Assembly: GCF_913775425.1 (NCBI RefSeq)
Contig: NZ_CAJYIS010000075.1
Coordinates: 1-34,262, forward strand
Direction: 5' to 3'
Length of the DNA: 34,262 nucleotides
DNA from: an uncultured Enterococcus sp.
GTDB taxonomy: Bacteria > Bacillota > Bacilli > Lactobacillales > Enterococcaceae
Part shown: positions 7,401 to 14,351 of the stretch, piece after piece
How positions within the stretch are numbered: position 1 is the first letter of the stretch
Layout: every line of letters starts with the position of its first letter
The notes under the pieces: generated by a model
What the model was told of the DNA's origin: nothing
Database searches by the model: none
What the model saw: the letters and a program-made list of their open reading frames with translations, nothing else
Made by a program: the position numbers and the translations under genes

Positions 7401-7463
7401 GATGCGTTCTCCTCCACTGCTGTTCTTTTCAATTTCGACTCTTTTTGTAAAATAGCTAAAAAA

Positions 7464-7742
7464 AAACTTTCATCCTTCGTACAACTAAATTGTACAAAGG
7501 ACGAAAGTATCATTTCCGTGTTACCACCTTTATTCGCTGGATTTCCAGCCTCACAAGTACTTAGAGAAACTCTCTGCATACTGTTACGCGTTAACGGGCG
7601 TATCCCGTAGTGGCTTGTCCGAAAACTCACCATCTCTGCTCTAAAGACCATTTTCTAAACCACTTCCAGACTCCTTTTCAGCAACCGGAGCTCTCTAAAC
7701 TTTCAGTGAAATATACTTATCTTTTCATTGCTTTTTAATATT
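7464..7742 (-). ncRNA. T-box riboswitch (methionine class inferred) controlling metN-metP-metQ
   Basis: The minus-strand leader contains the T-box core AAAGGTGGTAACACGG (7531-7516). It is followed by a long terminator whose arms ACTTTCGTCCTT and AAGGATGAAAGT lie within 7508-7466, ending in a T-run. Upstream, the Stem I apex is visible as AGAGAG-CTCC-GGTTGCTGAAAA-GGAG (about 7697-7671). On the 3' side of Stem I an ATG at 7651-7649 (in GAAAATGG) is the best candidate specifier codon, fitting methionine; a second ATG lies near 7633. Binding of uncharged tRNA-Met would stabilise the antiterminator and allow transcription. The methionine class is supported mainly by the downstream importer genes. 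The leader fills the long gene-free stretch 7401-7794. Confidence 0.92.
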
Positions 7743-7748
7743 AAGCAG

Positions 7749-7777
7749 ATTATAACAAGCTCTCATGAACCTGTCAA
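7749..7777 (-). promoter_or_regulatory. Consensus sigma-A promoter of the met T-box operon
   Basis: TTGACA (7777-7772), 17-base spacer, TATAAT (7754-7749): a perfect match in both hexamers and spacing. This fits an operon controlled by attenuation rather than by promoter strength. Confidence 0.92.
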
Positions 7778-7794
7778 ATGTTTCTTGAAGTTTT

Positions 7795-8133
7795 TTATAA
7801 AGCTTCAAAAGCAGCCGGATCAACATCTTTTAAACTGATGAACCAAGCATTTAGTTCATCTTGATCGTTTAAGACATCGATATTTTCATCAATTTTCTCA
7901 TTGATGGAAGATACGACACCTGCTAAAGGACTTACAAATTCATTCACCGCTTTTTCAGCTTCGACTTCTAAGATCGTATCGCCTACTTCAACTACTTTAC
8001 CCGCTTTAGGTAAAGTCGCAAACGTTACATCCCCTAATTCTTCTTGTGCTTCATTTGTTAAGCCAAGACAATATTCTGTTCCGTTGAACAAAATCCAAAC
8101 ATTATCTTTTTTCTTTAAGCATTTTTTTTCCAT
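7795..8133 (-). CDS. gcvH: GcvH-like lipoyl-domain protein
   Basis: 112 aa. Resembles glycine cleavage H protein, a lipoate carrier. The lipoyl hairpin is visible as ILEVEAEKAVNEFVSPLAG with the modifiable Lys61, preceded by ELGDVTFATLPKAGKVVEVGD. It is shorter than typical GcvH (about 126 residues). No gcvT or gcvP genes are nearby, so it may act as a lipoyl relay or scaffold rather than in glycine cleavage; that is inference from what is known of H-like proteins in Firmicutes. Its start overlaps the end of the Spx-like gene by 19 bases. A comparable pairing (gcvH with the Spx-like yusI) occurs in Bacillus subtilis. No strong terminator is visible before the met promoter at 7777. Confidence 0.85.
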   Translation of the reverse strand: MEKKCLKKKDNVWILFNGTEYCLGLTNEAQEELGDVTFATLPKAGKVVEVGDTILEVEAEKAVNEFVSPLAGVVSSINEKIDENIDVLNDQDELNAWFISLKDVDPAAFEAL

Positions 8134-8489
8134 TCTTCTACGATCCCTTCATAGACTTCTTCTTTAAAGCCATTTAATACAAATTCATCATTTTTCAAAA
8201 TAATCGGACGTTTCAATAACATTCCATCTGAAGCTAAGATCTCACTAGCTTCTTCTAAGGATAAATCATTAAGTTGATCTTTTAAGCCTAATTCGCGATA
8301 ACGTTTGCCGCTTGTATTAAAAAAGCGACGTAACGGTAACTCACTAGACGTCATCCAATTTTTGATTTCAGTTGCAGATGGAGTCTGTGTAACGATATCG
8401 ATCAACTCTACATTATCTAATCGACCACTTAAATACACCATTGCTTTTTTACATGTCGAACACTTTGGATAACCATATACGGTAACCAT
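8115..8489 (-). CDS. Spx/MgsR/ArsC-family thioredoxin-fold protein
   Basis: 124 aa. The N-terminus has VTVYGYPKCSTCKKA, giving the redox pair Cys10 and Cys13 (CxxC) of the Spx/ArsC-like family, then a helical insert and LKRPIILKNDEFVLNGF near the C-terminus, the usual family closing strand-turn. Members are either RNA-polymerase-binding stress regulators (Spx, MgsR) or uncharacterised YusI-type reductases. The coupling to a gcvH-like gene favours the YusI type. It starts 34 bases after rodA, with a purine-rich site (GGGGAAAGGGAG) upstream. No arsenic genes are near, so arsenate reduction is not supported. Confidence 0.85.
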   Translation of the reverse strand: MVTVYGYPKCSTCKKAMVYLSGRLDNVELIDIVTQTPSATEIKNWMTSSELPLRRFFNTSGKRYRELGLKDQLNDLSLEEASEILASDGMLLKRPIILKNDEFVLNGFKEEVYEGIVEEWKKNA

Positions 8490-8523
8490 GCTTTTGTCTC
8501 CCTTTCCCCTAAAACGCTCGTTT

Positions 8524-9702
8524 TTATTTCGTACTCGCTTGAAAACGCATCGATAAAATCAATCCGATCCCAATCATATTACTTAGTAATGCTGATCCAC
8601 CTTGGCTAATAAAAGGTAATGGTATCCCTGTTAATGGTAACAGCCCAATATTTGCCCCGATGTTTTCAAATACGTGGAACAAGATCATCATGATAATCCC
8701 AGCTGAGATATACGCATAAAATTCATTATTCGTATCATAACACACTCGAATCATTCGATAGATCAATACAAAATATAAAAAGACAACTAGCGCACTGCCG
8801 ATAAATCCGAAGTTTTCCCCAATCACAGAAAAAATCATATCAGATTCACGAACGGATACATAGATATCACTCACATTGAAACCTTTTCCTAACAATCCTC
8901 CAGATCCAATCGCCATAATCGAAGTGGCTACCTGTCTAGAGCTCCCCTGGATGTCGTGGAAAGGATCCAACCATGAGTCGATCCGTTTAAATTGGTACGC
9001 TTTAAACCCAAAATGATATAAAAAGTCGCGGCCGTTGTCACTCACCACTAAAAATAAGATGATTCCGCTCAAAATCAAGAACGTCGCAATCAGCGGCACC
9101 ACGATTTTCCACGTAATGCCAGACATCAAAAAGATCCCACCAAAAATCGCCAAGAAGACGAGCATCGTTCCGAAATCTTTTTGTAGTAAAACTAAAAGTA
9201 AAACTGGTAGTGTCACTGCAAACATTTTGCCGATCAACGTAGCATCTGATGCCAGATTACGCTGTCGATATTTTGAATTATGAGACGTTACGATACGTGC
9301 CATCATCAAAATATACGCAATCTTCATTAGTTCAGCAGGTTGTAAGGTAAACCCACCAAAGTGAAACCAGTTTCTTGATCCAGTGGATTCTGCTAGAGAG
9401 CGGTCATAAAATTCCAGCAAGGCTAACATGATGACCAGACCTCCACCGTAGATATAAGGCGTCAACTTCCACAACCATTTTGATTTGATTTGCATAATAA
9501 TAATAACAGCAATAATGCCTAAAACATACCATAATGCTTGCTTTGCGACACCAGCAAATAAACTTCCTTTATACAAAGGATTTTGTGCATAGGCGACATA
9601 TAGCGCACCTAGACCAATCAAACAAAGAAGAAAGACTGGTAAGATGACGCCATAGTCGATGCGGCTGTCTATTCTTTTTGTTGTTCTGCGATTATTTTCC
9701 AT
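8524..9702 (-). CDS. rodA: RodA, SEDS-family peptidoglycan polymerase
   Basis: 392 aa with about ten membrane helices. SEDS glycosyltransferases polymerise lipid II for side-wall growth together with a class B PBP. Signature segments: GSRNWFHFGGFTLQPAELMKI (109-127 region, split here as GSRNW and QPAELMKI), LLQKDFGTM (172-180), GSGGLLGKG (266-274), and ESDMIFSVIGENFGF with the conserved catalytic-type Asp288. The C-terminus has GIPLPFISQGGSALL. The length and the lack of FtsW-type extensions favour RodA over FtsW. It heads a likely operon with the Spx-like and GcvH-like genes. A TATAAT -10 lies upstream. Confidence 0.92.
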   Translation of the reverse strand: MENNRRTTKRIDSRIDYGVILPVFLLCLIGLGALYVAYAQNPLYKGSLFAGVAKQALWYVLGIIAVIIIMQIKSKWLWKLTPYIYGGGLVIMLALLEFYDRSLAESTGSRNWFHFGGFTLQPAELMKIAYILMMARIVTSHNSKYRQRNLASDATLIGKMFAVTLPVLLLVLLQKDFGTMLVFLAIFGGIFLMSGITWKIVVPLIATFLILSGIILFLVVSDNGRDFLYHFGFKAYQFKRIDSWLDPFHDIQGSSRQVATSIMAIGSGGLLGKGFNVSDIYVSVRESDMIFSVIGENFGFIGSALVVFLYFVLIYRMIRVCYDTNNEFYAYISAGIIMMILFHVFENIGANIGLLPLTGIPLPFISQGGSALLSNMIGIGLILSMRFQASTK

Positions 9703-9741
9703 GAATTCTCTCTTTCTCTTTTTTTCTACATGCTCTTTTCC

Positions 9742-9770
9742 ATTATAGACCTAGTAATTCTAGATTGAAA
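9742..9770 (-). promoter_or_regulatory. Probable promoter of rodA
   Basis: TATAAT (9747-9742) with a weak TTTCAA -35 (9770-9765), spacing 17. The spacer holds the near-palindrome CTAGTAATTCTAG (9751-9763). Confidence 0.5.
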
Positions 9771-9812
9771 AGAGAAGTTTAAAAGATGAATAAAAATTTA
9801 CAGTTTCATTTC

Positions 9813-10172
9813 TTAATCATGAAATCGTTTATTCATTATTTTCTGAAAATCGTCTTTACGTGAGATAAATTTGAACATCAAATAGACCGCTCCAGCAAGT
9901 AAGAGCGTAATGGCATAAGCGAGATTACCGTGCCAGAAACTATTCATATTGATCAATGCGATCAACGTCAGCACTAACCAGTAATAGGCTAGAATTCGTC
10001 TAAAGATGCCCTTAGGACCAATTTTTGCAAAATACCGATTCCATTTATCTAAAGTCATCTTTTGTAAATCACGCTTGATTCGAAAATGAAGCATCATTAA
10101 ACCAACAGCTAAAACACTTGCTAATTTAATACTGATCACAAACACAAGTAGTGTGCCTAAAATAAACCACAT
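9813..10172 (-). CDS. Small membrane protein of unknown function
   Basis: 119 aa, not recognised. Hydrophobic helices are visible at about residues 2-27, 60-77 and 84-103, separated by a basic segment (FRIKRDLQKMTLDKWNRYFAKIGPKG) and closed by a basic C-terminus (SRKDDFQKIMNKRFHD). AAAGGAGGA is well placed before the ATG at 10172, supporting translation. It follows the tRNA-Thr terminator closely, with no obvious promoter between, so read-through from the tRNA promoter is possible. No catalytic motif is visible. Confidence 0.72.
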   Translation of the reverse strand: MWFILGTLLVFVISIKLASVLAVGLMMLHFRIKRDLQKMTLDKWNRYFAKIGPKGIFRRILAYYWLVLTLIALINMNSFWHGNLAYAITLLLAGAVYLMFKFISRKDDFQKIMNKRFHD

Positions 10173-10201
10173 CTAAAATTCCTCCTTTACTTGTGTAAAA
10201 A

Positions 10202-10235
10202 ATAAAAATGTTGACCATCATCAGATGATCAACAT
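10202..10235 (-). terminator. Terminator after tRNA-Thr
   Basis: On the minus strand ATGTTGATCATC (from 10235) pairs with GATGGTCAACAT (to 10208) with one G-T pair, then TTTTTATT. Confidence 0.85.
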
Positions 10236-10242
10236 TCTCTAA

Positions 10243-10315
10243 TGCCAGCTGCAGGGATCGAACCTGTGACCTACGCGTTACGAGTGCGTTGCTCTACCTA
10301 CTGAGCTAAGCTGGC
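10243..10315 (-). tRNA. tRNA-Thr, anticodon CGT
   Basis: 73 bases on the minus strand from GCCAGCT (acceptor, paired with AGCTGGC) to discriminator A. D-arm GCTC...GAGC, anticodon loop CTCGTAA with anticodon CGT (reads ACG), T-loop TTCGATC. CCA is not encoded. Two stem positions are A-C mismatches: 31-39 in the anticodon stem and 49-65 at the base of the T stem. The rest of the cloverleaf is intact. Confidence 0.95.
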
Positions 10316-10329
10316 AAACTACACTCTAA

Positions 10330-10358
10330 ATTATAAAAAAGTTTCACTTGTTTGTAAA
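10330..10358 (-). promoter_or_regulatory. Promoter of tRNA-Thr
   Basis: TTTACA (10358-10353), 17-base spacer, TATAAT (10335-10330), about 15 bases before the tRNA 5' end. Confidence 0.8.
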
Positions 10359-10381
10359 GACTAAGTACTTGAAAACCCAAC

Positions 10382-10416
10382 AAAAAAACAGAATGATCCT
10401 ACCTGAATCATTCTGT
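10382..10416 (-). terminator. Terminator of the permease operon
   Basis: ACAGAATGAT (from 10416) pairs with ATCATTCTGT (to 10388), then seven T on the minus strand. Confidence 0.92.
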
Positions 10417-10427
10417 CGTTTTAGTTG

Positions 10428-11792
10428 TTATTTAGTTGGATTTTGTTTGTGTACACTCGTCGATTCTTCTTTATTTTTGATTGATGTCATATAAACGATC
10501 GTTCCTACTACAAACACCGCAACAATAATAAGTAATGCCATCATTTGGATATTTGTAAGAAGATACAATGAAATAATCAAGGCAATGATCGGAATCGTAT
10601 AGCCACCTTTTAATGAAAAACCATTATTTGGATATTGTTTAGTATGTTTAAATTTCATAACGGCTAAAATAGAAGGCACGTATTGAATAAACGATACGAT
10701 GACGATACAAGCAACTAAAAAGATATAGCTAAACGAAGTCATCACCATACTGATCAATGAAGATACGATCACTGCTACGATTGGTGCACCATATTTGTTT
10801 GTTTTTGCTAAAACGCTAGGCAATAAATGATGTTCATCGGCTAAAGAAGCTGCAAGGGTCGGTGTACTAAAAGATACTGCAAAGGCTACACCAAAAATCG
10901 ATACGATCATCCCAACGATGACGATCGAGTACGCCCATGATCCGACTGTTGATTGCATCGCTTGAGCGATCGGCAATGTGTATTCAGTGATTTTTGGTCC
11001 CAAGATCCCAATAGCGATCGCTTGGACTAAAACATAGATGATCGTCACACTAGACATCACTAAGATCAAGGCTTTCGGAATATTTTTTTCAGGATTATCC
11101 ATTTGTGCCGCTGCCACTGGAATAAATGAAAAACCAGTAAACATATAAAAGACGACACTAAATCCTGCACCAAAATCTTTCATTACGTCGCTTGCATTCT
11201 TTGCACTTGTGGGGATGAATGGTGAAAAATAATGTGTATGCACAAAGAACACACCAATAACTAAAAAGAAAACTAATGTAATGATTTTAAATGCTGAAGA
11301 GATATTATCGACCCACTTCACCATACCTGTTCCAAAATAATTGATAATTGCCAAAATAATAATCAAGCCAATAGGAAATACCACTTCGATCACACTATTT
11401 TTCATCGCGGGTACGATCGGTTTTAAGGTACGCAATAACGCTACGACTTCAGCTGAGAGCGTCAGACAACCTAAAAACCAAGAGAACAATCCGATTTGAA
11501 ACCCTGTAAATTTTCCAAAAGCATTGTACGAATACAGCCATGCTGCTCCTGATCCTGAAAAACGACTCGATAAATCAGCATAACATAATGCAACCATACT
11601 CACAGTGATCGCCGCCATCAATAAGACAAAGATACTCATTACGCCGCTATCTTTATAGATTTGTTGTGGAAGCAAAAATGCTCCAGAACCGACAATTGCA
11701 TTGATCCCTAAAAAATAGATCGAGAAAAAGCTAAGTTTTTTTTGTGGCTGTTTCTTCGACACAAGCGATGTTTGGATTTCTCCAGCTGCCAT
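10428..11792 (-). CDS. APC-superfamily amino acid/polyamine permease (second copy)
   Basis: 454 aa, about 12 membrane helices. The N-terminal motif FLGINAIVGSGAFLLPQQIY matches the glycine-rich TM1 substrate-binding stretch of APC transporters. FYMFTGFSFIPVAAAQMDNPEKNIPKAL is the TM6-loop region, and SDEHHLLP-like ADEHHLLP with TNKYGAPIVAVIVSS follows. Closest in style to amino acid/polyamine antiporters or uniporters (AdiC/PotE/YjeM-like); the substrate cannot be read from the sequence. It lies 12 bases after a clear paralogue of nearly the same length and shares its key motifs, so the pair arose by tandem duplication. It is the last gene of the operon that starts with the C26 hydrolase. Confidence 0.88.
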   Translation of the reverse strand: MAAGEIQTSLVSKKQPQKKLSFFSIYFLGINAIVGSGAFLLPQQIYKDSGVMSIFVLLMAAITVSMVALCYADLSSRFSGSGAAWLYSYNAFGKFTGFQIGLFSWFLGCLTLSAEVVALLRTLKPIVPAMKNSVIEVVFPIGLIIILAIINYFGTGMVKWVDNISSAFKIITLVFFLVIGVFFVHTHYFSPFIPTSAKNASDVMKDFGAGFSVVFYMFTGFSFIPVAAAQMDNPEKNIPKALILVMSSVTIIYVLVQAIAIGILGPKITEYTLPIAQAMQSTVGSWAYSIVIVGMIVSIFGVAFAVSFSTPTLAASLADEHHLLPSVLAKTNKYGAPIVAVIVSSLISMVMTSFSYIFLVACIVIVSFIQYVPSILAVMKFKHTKQYPNNGFSLKGGYTIPIIALIISLYLLTNIQMMALLIIVAVFVVGTIVYMTSIKNKEESTSVHKQNPTK

Positions 11793-11804
11793 GATGCATT
11801 CCTC

Positions 11805-13166
11805 CTATTCTTTTTTCGTACTAACTGGACTGACTGCGTTATGATCAAATCGAGCTTCTGCTAGGTAAATGATCACGCCGACAACAAAAACACTCACTGC
11901 AACTAAAATCACTTTAAAGTTAAATCCTACTAATAAATACATTGAACCAATCAACGCTAAAATCGGAATCGTATAGCCTCCTGGCAAATGGAATCCTTGT
12001 GTTGGGAATTCCTTATTGTTGTGAAATTTCATTGTTGCTAAAATCGTTGGAATGTATTGCACGAAATTCGCACATACCATACACGTTGCTAAAAAGACAT
12101 AGCTACCAGTCAACAGTAAGAGTGAACTGATCACGACCGTCAATAAAATCGAAATATACGGCGCATCGTAACGATTGGTTTTTCCAAAGAATTTAGGCAA
12201 TAAATGGTGCTCATCAGACAATGATGACGCGATGATCGGAACATCAAATGAAGAAGCAAAAGCTACACCAAACGTTGAAATCGTACTACCAGCAATGATG
12301 ACATAATACCCCCAACTACCTAACATATGGCGCATGGCTTCAGCTACGGGAATCGTCGTTTTCGCTAATCCTGAGCCCAATACTCCAATAGCTAAAGCTT
12401 GAACAACTACATAGATCGTCATAACAGATAACATGATTGTAACCAACGCTTTTGGCAGATTTTTCTGAGGATTATTCATTTTACGCGCTGCGATCGGTAA
12501 AAATGAGAATCCCGTAAACATGTAAAAGACAACACTATACGTATTACTAACGCTCTTAAATAAGCCACTTGAAGAATCCATACGTTCTGGAACCAATGGC
12601 GAAAAATTGCTGAATTTCAAGAAAAAGACACCTACGATAATAAATAATACAACTGTAAGTAACTTCAAACCAGAAGAAAGATTGCTAACAAATTTCACTG
12701 AATTGACACCAAATAAATTAATAATACCTAAAAGGACAATAAAACCAATTCCAAACCCGAGCGAAATCCATTGATTGGCTAAACTTGGAATCATATTTTT
12801 AAAAATACGAATCAAAGCAGCAATCTCAGCGGAAATCGAAACGACTCCGGCAAACCACATGAAAAAGCCGACTTCAAATCCGACAAATTTTCCATAAGCA
12901 TGATAGGAATACAGCCATGCTCCCCCTGACTCAGAGAAACGGCCAGATAAATCAGCGTAACATAGCGCAATCAACAACGTCGAGATCCCCGCAGCAATAA
13001 TACAAACGAGTCCCCACATGACACCTGCATCTTGATAGATTTGTTGTGGGAGTAAAAATGTTCCCGAACCAATGATTCCGTTGATTCCTAAAAGAAAAAT
13101 CGAGAAAAACGATAATTTTTTCATTGAACTGACTGCCTGTTTGGCAGTAGGTTTTGCTTGTGCCAT
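11805..13166 (-). CDS. APC-superfamily amino acid/polyamine permease (first copy)
   Basis: 453 aa, about 12 membrane helices. Shares with its neighbour LLGINGIIGSGTFLLPQQIY near the start, LSGRFSESGGAWLYSYHAYGK, the TM6-loop segment FYMFTGFSFLPIAARKMNNPQKN, and SDEHHLLPKFFGKTNRYDAPY. The two are clearly homologous along the whole length but diverged at many positions, consistent with different substrates or affinities. It follows the C26 hydrolase by 15 bases. Co-transcription with an enzyme that cleaves gamma-glutamyl amides suggests uptake or exchange of a glutamate- or polyamine-related compound; this is inference from gene order. Confidence 0.88.
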   Translation of the reverse strand: MAQAKPTAKQAVSSMKKLSFFSIFLLGINGIIGSGTFLLPQQIYQDAGVMWGLVCIIAAGISTLLIALCYADLSGRFSESGGAWLYSYHAYGKFVGFEVGFFMWFAGVVSISAEIAALIRIFKNMIPSLANQWISLGFGIGFIVLLGIINLFGVNSVKFVSNLSSGLKLLTVVLFIIVGVFFLKFSNFSPLVPERMDSSSGLFKSVSNTYSVVFYMFTGFSFLPIAARKMNNPQKNLPKALVTIMLSVMTIYVVVQALAIGVLGSGLAKTTIPVAEAMRHMLGSWGYYVIIAGSTISTFGVAFASSFDVPIIASSLSDEHHLLPKFFGKTNRYDAPYISILLTVVISSLLLLTGSYVFLATCMVCANFVQYIPTILATMKFHNNKEFPTQGFHLPGGYTIPILALIGSMYLLVGFNFKVILVAVSVFVVGVIIYLAEARFDHNAVSPVSTKKE

Positions 13167-13181
13167 GAGAGAACTCCTTTC

Positions 13182-13937
13182 TTATTGAATCCGAGCGGCA
13201 ACTCGTTGGATAAAGTCACGATAGATATCTAACATTTGCGGATTTTCTGGCCATAGATTTTCAGGGTGCCATTGTACAGCTAAAATTTGATCGTCCCCTT
13301 TACTTTCAACTGCTTCAACTAATCCATCTGGGCTTTGCGCCACAACTCGTAGTCCTTGCGCAACTTCATGAACCGCTTGATGATGACGTGAGTTTACAAA
13401 TGCTTTCGTTCCAATCAAATTGGCTAGACGACTATCCGCTTCAACTTCAACATAATGAGATGGTTTATGAGCTGGAGTCGTCGCATTATAATTTTCATGC
13501 TTGATATAAAATTCTGGATGTTTGGTTTTGATATCTTGATATAAACTACCACCTAAAGCTACATTGATTAATTGGAATCCCCGACAATTTCCTAGAATCG
13601 CTTTGTCATTATGATATGCTGCCCGACAAAGTTCGATTTCAAAACGGTCTTTTTCAGTATCGAAATTACCACAACCCCATTCAGGATCTTCACCGTAAAA
13701 TTGAGGATCGATATCTGCACCACCTACAAAATAAAACCCGTCAAAACAAGTTAAATATTCACGAATATTTTCTTCACGTACATCTTTATCTGGTATCGGC
13801 AAAATCGCAGGCAGTCCCCCGGCTTTTGTAATTGAGTCACAAACCGCACTCGTTGCGTAATCAGATTGGAACAGACTTAAAGCACTCGCATCTCTTAAAA
13901 TGACGTCTGCTATAATCGCGATTCTTGGTTTTCTCAT
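13182..13937 (-). CDS. Peptidase C26 / gamma-glutamyl-gamma-aminobutyrate hydrolase family (PuuD-like)
   Basis: 251 aa from the ATG at 13937, chosen because AGGAGG lies 8 bases upstream; a TTG at 13961 lies upstream of that ribosome site and is unlikely to be used. Class I glutamine-amidotransferase fold. The nucleophile is Cys118 in LGNCRGFQLINVALGG, with catalytic His224 and Glu226 in VQWHPE; SRHHQAVHE and GGADIDPQFYGE are also family hallmarks. Relatives hydrolyse gamma-glutamyl amides such as gamma-Glu-GABA in putrescine breakdown or related gamma-glutamyl compounds. No other Puu-pathway gene is present here, so the true substrate is open. It heads an operon with two APC permeases. Confidence 0.9.
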   Translation of the reverse strand: MRKPRIAIIADVILRDASALSLFQSDYATSAVCDSITKAGGLPAILPIPDKDVREENIREYLTCFDGFYFVGGADIDPQFYGEDPEWGCGNFDTEKDRFEIELCRAAYHNDKAILGNCRGFQLINVALGGSLYQDIKTKHPEFYIKHENYNATTPAHKPSHYVEVEADSRLANLIGTKAFVNSRHHQAVHEVAQGLRVVAQSPDGLVEAVESKGDDQILAVQWHPENLWPENPQMLDIYRDFIQRVAARIQ

Positions 13938-13958
13938 TTTTTGTTCCTCCTGTATAAT

Positions 13959-13976
13959 CAATGTTTTTTTACATTG
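13959..13976. promoter_or_regulatory. Inverted repeat upstream of the C26 hydrolase-permease operon
   Basis: CAATGT-N6-ACATTG, a perfect 6-6-6 repeat with a T-only (minus: A-only) centre. It lies about 9 bases before the AGGAGG site, in the 5' leader or near the promoter. No good -10/-35 pair could be assigned beside it. Candidate operator. Confidence 0.45.
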
Positions 13977-14060
13977 TTTACTTTATCACATGAAGATGAT
14001 GCTTGGAGTGTGATTAAACAAACAGTTTTGTACGATAATCATGCAACCTTGTAAGGTACT

Positions 14061-14130
14061 AAAAAAGAGGCTGTGACAAAAGTAGATAGCTCTAAAAAAT
14101 AAGCAGAATCATGCCGAGAATAGGTTTATC
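14061..14130. repeat. Orphan half-terminator and unexplained intergenic sequence
   Basis: A6GAGGCTGTGAC at 14061-14077 is identical over 17 bases to the left arm of the lepB terminator (29589-29605), but no complementary right arm follows. The remaining bases to about 14130 encode nothing I can recognise. It looks like a remnant of a terminator or intergenic repeat between divergent genes. Confidence 0.4.
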
Positions 14131-14165
14131 TATGATTTGAATCTTTAACTATACTAGTCTTTTTC

Positions 14166-14195
14166 TTTACAAAAAGTAGCGGCTTTTTGTACACT
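14166..14195 (+). promoter_or_regulatory. Promoter with inverted repeat in its spacer
   Basis: -35 TTTACA (14166-14171), 18-base spacer, -10 TACACT (14190-14195). The spacer is almost entirely the perfect inverted repeat ACAAAAAG-TAGCGG-CTTTTTGT (14169-14190). A repressor bound here would block the promoter; the hairpin might instead be an old terminator stem. Confidence 0.6.
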
Positions 14196-14225
14196 ATCTA
14201 CAATAACTATCGAAAGGAAATCTCA

Positions 14226-14351
14226 ATGAAAAAAATCAGTATTCTTGCTACACTACTCGTCGTTTTTATCTTATTCTTTTTAAATCCTTTTTTAGCGATT
14301 TTAATTGGAGCACTCGCGGCTTTCTTCTTTAAAAAAGGTGGTACAAAATGA
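14226..14351 (+). CDS. 41-residue single-span membrane peptide
   Basis: 41 aa: a short basic start (MKKIS), one long hydrophobic stretch (about residues 6-34) rich in Leu, Ile, Phe and Ala, and a basic end (KKGGTK). GAAAGGA lies 8 bases before the ATG, and the TGA overlaps the next ATG in ATGA, so the two genes are translationally coupled. No family is recognised. It is too short for confident assignment, but the ribosome site, coupling and composition support a real gene. It may be a membrane partner of the DUF4230-like protein. Confidence 0.7.
   Translation: MKKISILATLLVVFILFFLNPFLAILIGALAAFFFKKGGTK

Noticed and set aside
7373-7651. Minus-strand ORF of 92 aa upstream of metN
   Set aside because: It falls within the T-box leader and its terminator; the peptide has no family pattern.
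8115-8489. Arsenate reductase function for the Spx-like protein
   Set aside because: No arsenic-resistance genes are near, and the neighbourhood matches Spx/YusI-type proteins.
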